The position numbers and the translations under genes were made by a program. A stretch of 64,000 nucleotides of DNA from Coprococcus_C hominis (lineage in GTDB: Bacteria > Bacillota > Clostridia > Lachnospirales > Lachnospiraceae), in NCBI RefSeq assembly GCF_020687505.1, contig NZ_JAJEQT010000006.1. One strand, 5' to 3'. Below are positions 51,923 through 60,012 of this stretch, one piece after another; the first letter of the stretch is position 1; the number at the start of each line of letters is the position of its first letter. A model generated the notes under the pieces. The model did no database searches, was not told the origin of the DNA, and was given only the letters and a program-made list of their open reading frames with translations.

Positions 51923-51959
51923 AAAAGAAGAACCCCGGCATTTGCCGAGGTTCTTCTTT
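51923..51959. terminator. Bidirectional terminator
   Basis: AAAGAAGAACC and GGTTCTTCTTT pair around an inner CGGC/GCCG helix with one mismatch. An A tract lies before it and a T tract after, between the glycosyltransferase operon and convergent argG. Confidence 0.92.
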
Positions 51960-51976
51960 TTATAGAACACGTAAAT

Positions 51977-53215
51977 TTATTTATCGTTATTCTTATCCTT
52001 TTCTTCACGCTTCTGGTCGAGCATTGCACGAACCTTCATAGAAAGACCGAACAGATGGATGAAGCCTTCTGCGTCGTGATGATCGTACAGATCGCCAGTT
52101 GTAAAGCTTGCAAGTGACTCAGAGTAGAGTGTATAAGGAGAAGTTGTACCAGCCTTGATGATGTTACCTTTGTAAAGCTTGAACTTCACTTCACCTGTGA
52201 TACGATCCTGTGTGCTTTCGATAAATGCCTGCAATGCCTCACGGAGTGGGCAGAACCATTTTCCTTCGTATACAAGATCTGCATACTTGTCTGAAACTGT
52301 CTTCTTGAATGCAAGTGTATCTCTGTCGAGGATCAACTCTTCCAACTGCTTATGAGCAGCTAAGAGGATGGTTCCACCAGGAGTCTCATAGACACCACGG
52401 GACTTCATACCAACGACACGGTTCTCTACGATATCTACGATACCAACACCATGCTTGCCACCGAGACGGTTCAGCTCACGGACTACGTCGGACATCTTCA
52501 TCTGCTTGCCATTGACTGCAGTCGGAACACCCTTCTCGAAGTTTACAGTTACATATTCAGCCTCATCTGGTGCCTTCTCAGGATATGTACCAAGTACAAG
52601 AAGGTGATCCCAGTTTGGCTCCAAAGATGGATCTTCAAGCTCCAGACCTTCGTGGCTGATGTGCCAGATGTTACGGTCACGGCTGTAAGATGTTGTCACA
52701 TCAAATGGAAGATCGATGCCGTGCTTCTTACAGAATGCGATTTCATCCTCACGGGACTGCATCGTCCACTCTGGCTGTCTCCATGTTGCGATGACATTTA
52801 AGTCTGGTGCAAGTGCCTTGATATTGATCTCGAAACGAACCTGATCATTTCCTTTACCAGTAGCACCGTGGCAGATCGTTGTAGCACCTTCCTTACGTGC
52901 GATCTCTACCAGCTTCTTTGCGATCAGCGGTCTTGCAAAAGAAGTACCAAGCAGATACTCATACTCGTAAGTTGCATTTGCCTTTACACCTGGAAGGATG
53001 TACTCATCACAGAATTCATCAACGACATCCAGAATGTAGAGCTTCTCAGCTCCTGAATATTTGGCTCTCTCGTCGAGGCCTTCCAGCTCGCTTTCCTGTC
53101 CGACATCGATACATACACATACAACATCGAAATTGTAAGTTTCCTTTAACCAAGGGATGATTGCTGTGGTATCCAGACCACCAGAATACGCAAGAATAAC
53201 TTTCTCTTTACCCAT
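51977..53215 (-). CDS. argG: Argininosuccinate synthase
   Basis: A 412-residue cytoplasmic enzyme joining citrulline and aspartate with ATP. The N-type ATP loop ILAYSGGLDTTAIIPWL is at the start, and CHGATGKGNDQVRFE, TTSYSRDRNIWHISHEG and MKSRGVYETPGG match the family. The ATG at 53215 is preferred: the GGAGGA that overlaps an upstream ATG serves it at 8 bases. Divergent from argCJB across a shared control region. argH is not adjacent. Confidence 0.97.
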   Translation of the reverse strand: MGKEKVILAYSGGLDTTAIIPWLKETYNFDVVCVCIDVGQESELEGLDERAKYSGAEKLYILDVVDEFCDEYILPGVKANATYEYEYLLGTSFARPLIAKKLVEIARKEGATTICHGATGKGNDQVRFEINIKALAPDLNVIATWRQPEWTMQSREDEIAFCKKHGIDLPFDVTTSYSRDRNIWHISHEGLELEDPSLEPNWDHLLVLGTYPEKAPDEAEYVTVNFEKGVPTAVNGKQMKMSDVVRELNRLGGKHGVGIVDIVENRVVGMKSRGVYETPGGTILLAAHKQLEELILDRDTLAFKKTVSDKYADLVYEGKWFCPLREALQAFIESTQDRITGEVKFKLYKGNIIKAGTTSPYTLYSESLASFTTGDLYDHHDAEGFIHLFGLSMKVRAMLDQKREEKDKNNDK

Positions 53216-53268
53216 CAAAGTTTCCTCCATAAAATATGTAATAATTCACGTTGCGACACGTTTTGTCT

Positions 53269-53429
53269 AGTATACTTCTTTTTTCTGCAAGATGCAACCA
53301 GAAATTTTGCATATTTCTGCATAATATATGTATAAATGAATAAAATTATGCATAAAACAAGATTATCCTGTGAAATTATACATAAAATATTGAAATAGGG
53401 TTGCATAAATAAAACTACGGATGTATAAT
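53269..53429. promoter_or_regulatory. Divergent argG/argC promoters with ARG-box-like half-sites
   Basis: The argG promoter (minus) has -35 TTGCAT (53292-53297) and -10 TATACT (53269-53274). The argC promoter (plus) has -35 TTGCAT (53401-53406) and -10 TATAAT (53424-53429). Both spacers are 17 bp. Between and over them lie many TGCAT/ATGCA half-sites in AT-rich DNA, such as 53307-53323 and 53333-53355, resembling ArgR/AhrC boxes. Arginine repression by ArgR is likely; individual boxes are imperfect. Confidence 0.7.
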
Positions 53430-53466
53430 GAGACAAATTTGTGATTACGGAAAAGAGGCAGGAACA

Positions 53467-54510
53467 ATGGTAAAGGTCGGAATTATAGGAGCAACCGGAT
53501 ATGCCGGTCAGGAATTAGTACGTATTTTGCTGGGACATAAGGACGCAGAGATCGTCTGGTATGGTTCCAGAAGTTATATCGATCAGGAATACGCATCTGT
53601 ATATCGGAACATGTTTCAGTTAGTCGATGCGAAATGTATGGATGATAATATGGATGAGCTTAGCAAGCAGGCGGATGTAATCTTTACTGCGACACCGCAG
53701 GGGCTTTGCGCATCGCTTGTAAATGAGCAGATCTTATCGAATACGAAGATTGTGGATCTGTCCGCGGATTTCCGTATCAAGGATGTAGCGACGTATGAGA
53801 AATGGTACAACTTAGAGCACAAGAGTCCACAGTTTATCGAAGAGGCAGTATATGGACTGTGTGAGATCAATCGTGAGGATATCAAGAAGGCACGTCTGAT
53901 CGCGAATCCGGGCTGTTATACAACCTGCTCGATTCTTTCTCTGTATCCACTCGTAAAGGAGCGTCTGGTTGATGTCGATACGATCATCGTGGATGCGAAA
54001 TCCGGAACATCCGGAGCGGGACGTGGCGCCAAGGTTGCAAACCTCTACTGTGAGGTCAATGAGAGCATCAAGGCGTACGGCGTGACAACACACCGACATA
54101 CTCCGGAGATCGAAGAGCAGCTTGGTTATGCTTATGATGGTACACCGCTTACAATCAACTTCACACCACATCTCGTACCGATGAACCGCGGTATTTTAGT
54201 AACAGCATATGCAAAGCTTGTGAAGGATGTCTCTTACGAGGATATCAAGGCAGTGTATGATAAATATTATGGCAAGGAGCGCTTCGTGCGTGTGCTTGAA
54301 AAGGGCGTCTGCCCGGAGACACGCTGGGTAGAAGGCAGCAACTATGTGGATGTGAATTTTGTGATTGACCCTAGAACGAAACGTGTCGTTGTGATGGGTG
54401 CGATGGATAATCTGGTGAAGGGTGCTGCCGGACAGGCAGTCCAGAACATGAACCTGATCATGGGCTTACCGGAAGAAGAAGGACTTCTGATGCCACCAAT
54501 GTTCCCATAA
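53467..54510 (+). CDS. argC: N-acetyl-gamma-glutamyl-phosphate reductase
   Basis: A 347-residue NADPH-dependent enzyme, third step of arginine synthesis. It has the nucleotide-binding KVGIIGATGYAGQELVR, the active-site Cys in NPGCYTT, the SGAGRGAK loop and the His in PHLVPMNRGI. The ATG at 53467 follows GAGGCAGG. A longer frame would begin within the -10 region, before the transcript starts. First gene of argCJB. Confidence 0.97.
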   Translation: MVKVGIIGATGYAGQELVRILLGHKDAEIVWYGSRSYIDQEYASVYRNMFQLVDAKCMDDNMDELSKQADVIFTATPQGLCASLVNEQILSNTKIVDLSADFRIKDVATYEKWYNLEHKSPQFIEEAVYGLCEINREDIKKARLIANPGCYTTCSILSLYPLVKERLVDVDTIIVDAKSGTSGAGRGAKVANLYCEVNESIKAYGVTTHRHTPEIEEQLGYAYDGTPLTINFTPHLVPMNRGILVTAYAKLVKDVSYEDIKAVYDKYYGKERFVRVLEKGVCPETRWVEGSNYVDVNFVIDPRTKRVVVMGAMDNLVKGAAGQAVQNMNLIMGLPEEEGLLMPPMFP

Positions 54511-54570
54511 CAAGGTAAGGTTTAGCAACAACGATTTATACAAAAAGAATTTGTGATTAATATGTGGATA

Positions 54571-54719
54571 GAGACGGATGCAATTACGAATTCTAAAGCA
54601 GACCATTGAAGCACGTTGGTACTTAATGAACGGCAAACTTGTTTGACGTGAATTTAGTACCACTACGTGATGAAGTGAGCGGGAGCGCGTCTGCGTAGAA
54701 TCGTAATTGTATCCGTCTC
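54571..54719 (+). repeat. 149-bp palindromic element inside the arg operon (MITE-like or structured RNA)
   Basis: A helix joins 54571-54589 to 54701-54719 (18 pairs plus one GU), and after one bulged A continues as 54591-54595 with 54696-54700. An inner arm has CACGT (54612-54616) with ACGTG (54665-54669), GGTACT (54618-54623) with AGTACC (54656-54661), and CAAAC (54634-54638) with GTTTG (54641-54645). GATA flanks both outer ends (54567-54570 and 54720-54723). It has no coding frame and ends 12 bases before the argJ ribosome-binding site. No T-box AGGGTGG-type motif is present. Confidence 0.75.
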
Positions 54720-54746
54720 GATACAAATAATAAGGAGGAAATCGAG

Positions 54747-55970
54747 ATGAAGCAGATCGAGGGCGGCGTAACCGCCGCAAAGGGATATACAACCGCCGGC
54801 ACAAGAGCCGGAATCAAAAAAGGAAAGACGAATAAGGATATGGCAATGATCTTCTCAGAGAAGCCGGCGGTCACCGCAGGTACCTTCACGAAGAATCTTG
54901 TCAAGGCAGCTCCGGTACTCTGGGACAAGAAGGTCACAGATGCTGGTGTGGCACAGGCAGTTGTAATAAATACCGGTATTGCAAATGCATGTACCGGACA
55001 GGCAGGCTATGAGAATGCAGCAGAGACAGCAAAGCTTGCGGGCGAGGCATTGAATATTTCATCCGATACGGTGCTGGTTGCATCGACCGGTGTCATCGGA
55101 TTTACATTGCCGATGGACGTGATTGCAGATGGTGTGAAGAAGCTTTCCGGTATGCTGAAAAGTGATGTACAGTCTGCACAGGATGCCGCAGAGGCAATCC
55201 TTACAACCGATACGCATCCGAAACAGATTGCCTATGAGACAACAATCGGTGGAAAGACAGTCACATTTGGAGCAATGTGCAAAGGTTCCGGTATGATCCA
55301 TCCGAACATGGGAACGATGCTTGGGTTCATCATGACAGATGCAGCAATCTCGAAGAATCTGCTGGACAAGGCGCTGAAGGGTTCTATCGAGGATACATTT
55401 AACATGGTATCGGTGGACGGCGATACATCAACGAACGATACCGTATTAGTGATGGCAAATGGTATGGCAGGTAACCCGGAGATTACCGAGGAGAACGAAG
55501 ATTACGAGGCATTCAAGGAGGCACTGCTCGCAGTCAATACTTATCTTGCAAAGCAGATCGCCGGTGACGGAGAGGGGGCAAGCCGTCTGTTCGAGGTGCA
55601 GGTGAAACACGCGAAGGATAAGCAGACAGCAAAGGTGCTTGCAAAGTCTATCATCACTTCCAACCTGACGAAATGTGCAATCTTTGGAAAAGACGCAAAC
55701 TGGGGACGAATTCTGTGTGCAATGGGATATTCTGGCGCACAGTTTGATCCACTCAAGGTCGATATCGTGATGGCATCTGAAAAAGGCGAGATCGCACTGG
55801 TAGAAAATGGTGTGGCAACTGCCTTTGATGAGGAGAAGGCAGCAGAGATCCTGTCGCCGGATGTCGTGATTGCAAAGGTCGATGTCCGTGATGGCGATGC
55901 GGAAGCAACTGCATGGGGCTGTGACCTCACCTATGATTACGTGAAAATCAATGCGGACTATCGTTCCTAG
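54747..55970 (+). CDS. argJ: Glutamate N-acetyltransferase / amino-acid acetyltransferase
   Basis: A 407-residue Ntn-type enzyme that moves the acetyl group from acetylornithine to glutamate, recycling it in arginine synthesis; bifunctional forms also use acetyl-CoA. It has AVVINTGIANACTG near residue 75, the self-cleavage region KGSGMIHPNMGTMLGF where the Thr becomes the nucleophile of the beta chain, and GEGASRLFEV. Length matches. Strong AAGGAGG site. It is separated from argC by 236 bases holding the palindromic element. Confidence 0.96.
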   Translation: MKQIEGGVTAAKGYTTAGTRAGIKKGKTNKDMAMIFSEKPAVTAGTFTKNLVKAAPVLWDKKVTDAGVAQAVVINTGIANACTGQAGYENAAETAKLAGEALNISSDTVLVASTGVIGFTLPMDVIADGVKKLSGMLKSDVQSAQDAAEAILTTDTHPKQIAYETTIGGKTVTFGAMCKGSGMIHPNMGTMLGFIMTDAAISKNLLDKALKGSIEDTFNMVSVDGDTSTNDTVLVMANGMAGNPEITEENEDYEAFKEALLAVNTYLAKQIAGDGEGASRLFEVQVKHAKDKQTAKVLAKSIITSNLTKCAIFGKDANWGRILCAMGYSGAQFDPLKVDIVMASEKGEIALVENGVATAFDEEKAAEILSPDVVIAKVDVRDGDAEATAWGCDLTYDYVKINADYRS

Positions 55971-55996
55971 GATGAATGAAAATGGAGGAAAACAAG

Positions 55997-56887
55997 ATGG
56001 TAAATAATGATTCAATGGATATGATACTTGCGAAAGCGCAGACACTGATCGAGGCGCTTCCTTACATACAGAAATTCAACGGCAAGCGTGTCGTTGTCAA
56101 ATACGGTGGAAGTGCAATGGTTGATGAGAACTTAAAATACAATGTCATCAAGGATGTTGCCCTGCTGAAGTTGATCGGTATGGAGCCGATCATTGTACAT
56201 GGCGGCGGCAAGGAGATCAGCGCATGGTTAAAGAAAATCGGTAAAGAATCCGAGTTCGTAAATGGTCTGCGTGTGACTGACGAGGAGACACTCGATGTCG
56301 CAGAGATGGTACTTTCCAAGGTCAACAAGAGCCTGGTATCTATGATGCAGAAGCTTGGATTAAAAGCAGTTGGTATCAGCGGTAAGGATTCCGGACTTCT
56401 GAAGGTACAGAAGAAGCTTTCCGGCGGCAAGGATATCGGCTATGTCGGAGAGGTTGTATCCGCAGATCCTACGATTATTGACACACTGATTGCAAATGAT
56501 TTCATCCCGGTTATCGCTCCGATTGGTATTGGCATCGACGATTATCATGGCTATAACATCAATGCAGATGATGCAGCATGTGCGATCGCAACAGCCATCA
56601 ACGCAGAGAAGCTTGTATTCCTGACCGATATCGAAGGTGTATTCGTAGATCCAACGGACAAGACAACTTTGATTTCCGAGATGGATATTAACGAAGCACA
56701 GGAATTTATCGACAGCGGCGTTGTCGGCGGCGGTATGCTTCCAAAGCTTACAAACTGTATCGAGGCAATGAAGAACGGTGTTGCACGTGTCCATATGCTC
56801 GATGGTCGTGTAGAGCATTGCCTGCTTCTGGAGTTCTTTACGGAAAAGGGTATTGGTACCGCGATTTTGAAGGAGCCATTATTCTAA
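55997..56887 (+). CDS. argB: Acetylglutamate kinase
   Basis: A 296-residue amino-acid kinase phosphorylating N-acetylglutamate, second step of arginine synthesis. It has VVKYGGSAM, IVHGGGKEISAWLKK, NADDAACAIATAINAEKLVFLTDIEGVF and GGGMLPKLTNC. It carries an N-terminal extension helix of the kind found in arginine-inhibited hexameric enzymes, so feedback control is likely. The ATG at 55997 follows GGAGG at 8 bases. It lies 26 bases after argJ and ends the argCJB operon; argD and argF are elsewhere. Confidence 0.96.
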   Translation: MVNNDSMDMILAKAQTLIEALPYIQKFNGKRVVVKYGGSAMVDENLKYNVIKDVALLKLIGMEPIIVHGGGKEISAWLKKIGKESEFVNGLRVTDEETLDVAEMVLSKVNKSLVSMMQKLGLKAVGISGKDSGLLKVQKKLSGGKDIGYVGEVVSADPTIIDTLIANDFIPVIAPIGIGIDDYHGYNINADDAACAIATAINAEKLVFLTDIEGVFVDPTDKTTLISEMDINEAQEFIDSGVVGGGMLPKLTNCIEAMKNGVARVHMLDGRVEHCLLLEFFTEKGIGTAILKEPLF

Positions 56888-56919
56888 GTTGTCCGAATGA
56901 AAATGAAATAATTAACACA

Positions 56920-56960
56920 AACTACCTCTATATACATTTTGTCTATGGAGGTAGTTTTTT
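56920..56960 (+). terminator. Terminator of argCJB that contains the next gene's ribosome-binding site
   Basis: AACTACCTCTATA (56920-56932) pairs with TATGGAGGTAGTT (56944-56956), with one GU, and a T tract follows to 56960. The GGAGG in the 3' arm is the only ribosome-binding site for the gene starting at 56961. Confidence 0.85.
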
Positions 56961-57401
56961 ATGTGGGGAATAATAGTCGCATTGATATCCGGTGCATTGA
57001 TGAGTGTACAGGGTGTATTTAATACAGGCGTGACAAAGCAGACGTCTACGTGGCTTGCGTCTGCGTGGGTGGCATTTTCCGGATTTGTTGTTGCGATTGC
57101 CCTGTGGGCGATCTTTGAGCGGAATCATGCAGGGATATTCTCGCTTGCGCAGGTCGATCACAAATATATGCTGTTAGGCGGTGTGATCGGTGCCTTTATT
57201 ACATGGACCGTCATTACAGCGATGGCAGGATTGGGACCGGCGAAGGCAGTGCTGCTGATTGTGATTTCGCAGCTATTGATTGCATACCTGATTGAGCTTT
57301 TTGGCTGGTTCGGTGTCGAGAAAGCAGATTTTCAGTGGACGAAGCTGGTTGGTATCGTTGTGTCCGTAGTGGGATTTATCATTTTTCAGTGGGAGAAGTA
57401 A
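56961..57401 (+). CDS. DMT-family membrane protein, DUF606/YdcZ
   Basis: A 146-residue protein with about five membrane helices of the DUF606 (YdcZ) family in the drug/metabolite transporter clan. The N-terminal GIIVALISGALMSVQGVFN and the late AKAVLLIVISQLLIAYLIELFGWFG are typical. DUF606 proteins are half-length transporters that often work in pairs, but no partner is adjacent. The ATG directly follows the T tract of the argB terminator and its ribosome-binding site lies within that hairpin. Translation may therefore need an unfolded or read-through transcript. Confidence 0.85.
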   Translation: MWGIIVALISGALMSVQGVFNTGVTKQTSTWLASAWVAFSGFVVAIALWAIFERNHAGIFSLAQVDHKYMLLGGVIGAFITWTVITAMAGLGPAKAVLLIVISQLLIAYLIELFGWFGVEKADFQWTKLVGIVVSVVGFIIFQWEK

Positions 57402-57516
57402 CTTTTTTTCGTGAAATCCGCCTATTGTAATTCCGTGGGAAGTTCTGTACAATGGGTGTATGTCTTGAATATGCAATATGGAATACCAGACTTTTTTAGA
57501 AGGGAGCTATTTCATT

Positions 57517-58191
57517 TTGCAGTACATAAAATTTATAATTGCTGGCTGTGTGTTGGCAGTGGCTTTGTGTGGCTGTGGCAGACAGGTAAAGCTGCTTACG
57601 AGTGAGACACAGACAGAAACGCAGATGATGGATGACGCTGGTGGAGAAGAAACAGTGGTTTCATCGGCAGAGGCGTTTGCAACGACGACAACCGAAGCGG
57701 AAACACCGGAGCAGGAGCAGTCAGACGATGTGGCTGTGTATGTGTGTGGTGCGGTACGACAGCCGGGTGTCTATTATGTTGCAGGTTCTGCAATCAGAGA
57801 GACAGCGGTTCAAATGGCAGGTGGATTTACGGACGATGCGGATGTTACCTATGTGAATCTGGCGCAGACCGTTGTGGCGGGAGAACAGATCTACATTCCG
57901 ACGATGGAGGAGACAAACGGGATTTCCTTATCAGGTCGGGAGACAGATGGGACATCGGCGCAGGATGCACCAGCCGGTACAAATGTGGAAATGGACGGGA
58001 AGATCAACATCAATACCGCCGGAAAAGACGCACTGATGACATTGCCGGGAATTGGCGAGAGCAAAGCGGATGCGATTATCGCATATCGGGAAGCCCAGGG
58101 GAAATTTCAGAACACGGAGGAGCTTATGAATATCCGTGGAATCAAAGAGGGCATATATAATAAAATCAAGGACTTAATTATTGTGGGATGA
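57517..58191 (+). CDS. comEA: ComEA-like DNA-binding lipoprotein
   Basis: A competence DNA receptor of about 224 residues that binds incoming double-stranded DNA outside the cell. A signal with lipobox ALCGC is followed by an acidic linker, an SLBB-like domain (VAVYVCGAVRQPGVYYVAG) and a C-terminal helix-hairpin-helix pair (KININTAGKDALMTLPGIGESKADAIIAYR). The TTG at 57517 is chosen because AGGGAG lies 10 bases upstream and it gives a compact signal peptide. An ATG at 57478 in the same frame would add 13 residues and lacks a site. Most ComEA proteins have a membrane anchor; the Cys here suggests lipidation. comEC is the fifth gene downstream. Confidence 0.85.
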   Translation: MQYIKFIIAGCVLAVALCGCGRQVKLLTSETQTETQMMDDAGGEETVVSSAEAFATTTTEAETPEQEQSDDVAVYVCGAVRQPGVYYVAGSAIRETAVQMAGGFTDDADVTYVNLAQTVVAGEQIYIPTMEETNGISLSGRETDGTSAQDAPAGTNVEMDGKININTAGKDALMTLPGIGESKADAIIAYREAQGKFQNTEELMNIRGIKEGIYNKIKDLIIVG

Positions 58192-58201
58192 GGTGTATAG
58201 A

Positions 58202-58888
58202 ATGAAGAAAATTTTGGTGGTAGATGATGAAAAGTCAATCGTAAAGGGTATCAAGTTCAGCTTAGAGCAGGACGATATGAAAGTCGAAGTTGCTTACGAT
58301 GGTGAAACCGCACTGGAGCTTGCAAAGGCAAATCATTACGATATGATTTTACTGGACATCATGCTGCCGGGATTTAGCGGACTGGAAGTGTGTCAGATGA
58401 TCCGCGAGTTTTCGGATGTGCCAATCATTATGCTGACAGCTAAGGGCGATGATATGGACAAGATACTGGGACTGGAATATGGCGCAGACGATTACATAAC
58501 AAAGCCGTTTAATATATTGGAAGTAAAGGCGAGAATCAAGGCGATTTTCCGTCGGAATAACCGGAATGTGCCGGAACAGGAAAATCAGAAGGTGATTGAG
58601 ACAAAGGGACTGAAGATTGATGTGGACAGCCGCCGGGTATATATCGATGACAAGGAAGTCAACCTGACAGCCAAGGAGTTTGAACTTGTATATCTGCTGG
58701 TATCAAACCCGAACAAGGTATATTCCAGAGAGCAGTTGCTCAAAACTATCTGGGGACCATCTTATCCGGGCGATGCCAGAACCGTGGATGTGCATGTGCG
58801 TCGACTTCGTGAGAAGATTGAGGCAACACCAGCCGATCCAAAATACATTCATACAAAATGGGGCGTGGGATATTATTTCCACGAGTAA
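58202..58888 (+). CDS. OmpR/PhoB-family response regulator, WalR-like
   Basis: A 228-residue regulator. The receiver has VDDE at 8-11, Asp52 in MILLDIMLPG and Lys in YITKPF. The winged-helix domain ends with VDVHVRRLREKIEATPADPKYIHTKWGVGYYF, very close to the WalR/YycF recognition helix and wing. WalR controls cell-wall hydrolases through TGTWAH-N5-TGTWAH boxes, two of which precede the SleB-like gene at 45629. The ATG at 58202 follows GAGGTG. Its kinase lies beyond an opposite-strand gene. Confidence 0.88.
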   Translation: MKKILVVDDEKSIVKGIKFSLEQDDMKVEVAYDGETALELAKANHYDMILLDIMLPGFSGLEVCQMIREFSDVPIIMLTAKGDDMDKILGLEYGADDYITKPFNILEVKARIKAIFRRNNRNVPEQENQKVIETKGLKIDVDSRRVYIDDKEVNLTAKEFELVYLLVSNPNKVYSREQLLKTIWGPSYPGDARTVDVHVRRLREKIEATPADPKYIHTKWGVGYYFHE

Positions 58889-58912
58889 TCTGTACACAGC
58901 GAAAAAAGTTCG

Positions 58913-59884
58913 CTATGGCAGAAGATACAGTAATTGATGCTTGACAGAGTCAGAGGCAAAGGAGATTTCCACACTGTTTTTATACAGTGTCCGGAGATCT
59001 TCTTTTTCTATGTGGAGCTTTTCAAGGGCAAAGGTATATTCGTCAGTCAGCGTTGTGTGGCTCACGGTACGATTGTCGGTGTTGATTGTTGCAAGCAGTC
59101 CAAAATCCAGAAACGCATGGAGTGGATACGCGTCCAGTTCAGTCGCTGCTTTTGTCTGGAAATTCGAGGTTGGACAAAGCTCAAAACCGATGTGTGCGTT
59201 GCGACAGGCTTCCAGCAGAGCAGGATCTTTGATGGCTGCAATGCCATGTCCGATCCGGCGTGCTCCATATTGGAGGGCGAGCGCGACATTTCTGGCACTG
59301 CCACATTCGCCGGAATGAATTGTGACAGGCACCTCCATTCGCCTTGCTTCCTCGAACAGCGCTTCAAATTCTTCGTTTGGATGTCCGGCTTCATCACCGG
59401 CAAGGTCTAACGCACAGACGCCATTTCCTAAGAATTCTCTGGCACAGCGGACAACCAGATGATTTTGCTGTGGGGAGTGATGGCGCATCGCACATAAGAT
59501 CAGATTGGTGAATACTCCATACCGGTCAAATGCTTTCTGGCATCCATAGACAGCCGCCTGCACGACATTTTCCAGATCCAGGTGACTGTTGACGCTCAGC
59601 ATAGGTGCAAACCGGATTTCCATATAGCGGACATTTTCTGCGGCTGCCTGTCGCACGACATCAACGACGGCATCCCGGATATGCTCTTTTTCCTGCAGTG
59701 CGGATACCGGAAGGTCAAAGCAGGTCAGATATTCGGCAAGTGACTGACAGTTGGCAGGTGCCTGTATTGTATGCATGTCCAGTGTCGAAAGCTGTAAGGT
59801 CTGCATCAGGAATTCTTTGCTCAAAGAACCATCCAGATGGCAGTGCAGTTCGACCTTTGGCATGGAAACAGGATCAAAATTCAT
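58913..59884 (-). CDS. add: Adenosine deaminase
   Basis: A 323-residue zinc enzyme converting adenosine to inosine in purine salvage. It has the metal pair in KVELHCHLDGSLS, GDEAGHPNEEFEALFEEAR, the zinc His and Glu in TIHSGECGSARNV, RIGHGIAA, and NTDNRTVSHT with the catalytic Asp region. The start at 59884 follows AAAGGGGG. It lies on the opposite strand between a response regulator and its probable kinase and has its own promoter. This is an unusual interruption. Confidence 0.95.
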   Translation of the reverse strand: MNFDPVSMPKVELHCHLDGSLSKEFLMQTLQLSTLDMHTIQAPANCQSLAEYLTCFDLPVSALQEKEHIRDAVVDVVRQAAAENVRYMEIRFAPMLSVNSHLDLENVVQAAVYGCQKAFDRYGVFTNLILCAMRHHSPQQNHLVVRCAREFLGNGVCALDLAGDEAGHPNEEFEALFEEARRMEVPVTIHSGECGSARNVALALQYGARRIGHGIAAIKDPALLEACRNAHIGFELCPTSNFQTKAATELDAYPLHAFLDFGLLATINTDNRTVSHTTLTDEYTFALEKLHIEKEDLRTLYKNSVEISFASDSVKHQLLYLLP

Positions 59885-59915
59885 AAGTGTATCCCCCTTT
59901 CGGTGTTGTACTTGT

Positions 59916-59978
59916 ATCATAGCAATTTCGCATGGATTGTACAAGTGCCTTGAAGCAAAACGGACGGTGTGATATAGT
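59916..59978. promoter_or_regulatory. Divergent promoters of add and the sensor kinase
   Basis: For add (minus): TTGTAC (59939-59944) and TATGAT (59916-59921), 17 bp apart. For the kinase (plus): TTGAAG (59950-59955) and TATAGT (59973-59978), 17 bp apart. The two -35 elements are only 5 bp apart, so the promoters may interfere. Confidence 0.65.
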
Positions 59979-60012
59979 AGTGGTATTCTGGAAAAGGACG
60001 GAATGAAACAAC

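Noticed and set aside
54571..54719. T-box or other tRNA-sensing leader before argJ
   Set aside because: No AGGGTGG-type T-box motif or terminator/antiterminator pair with a T tract is present, and the element is inside an operon.
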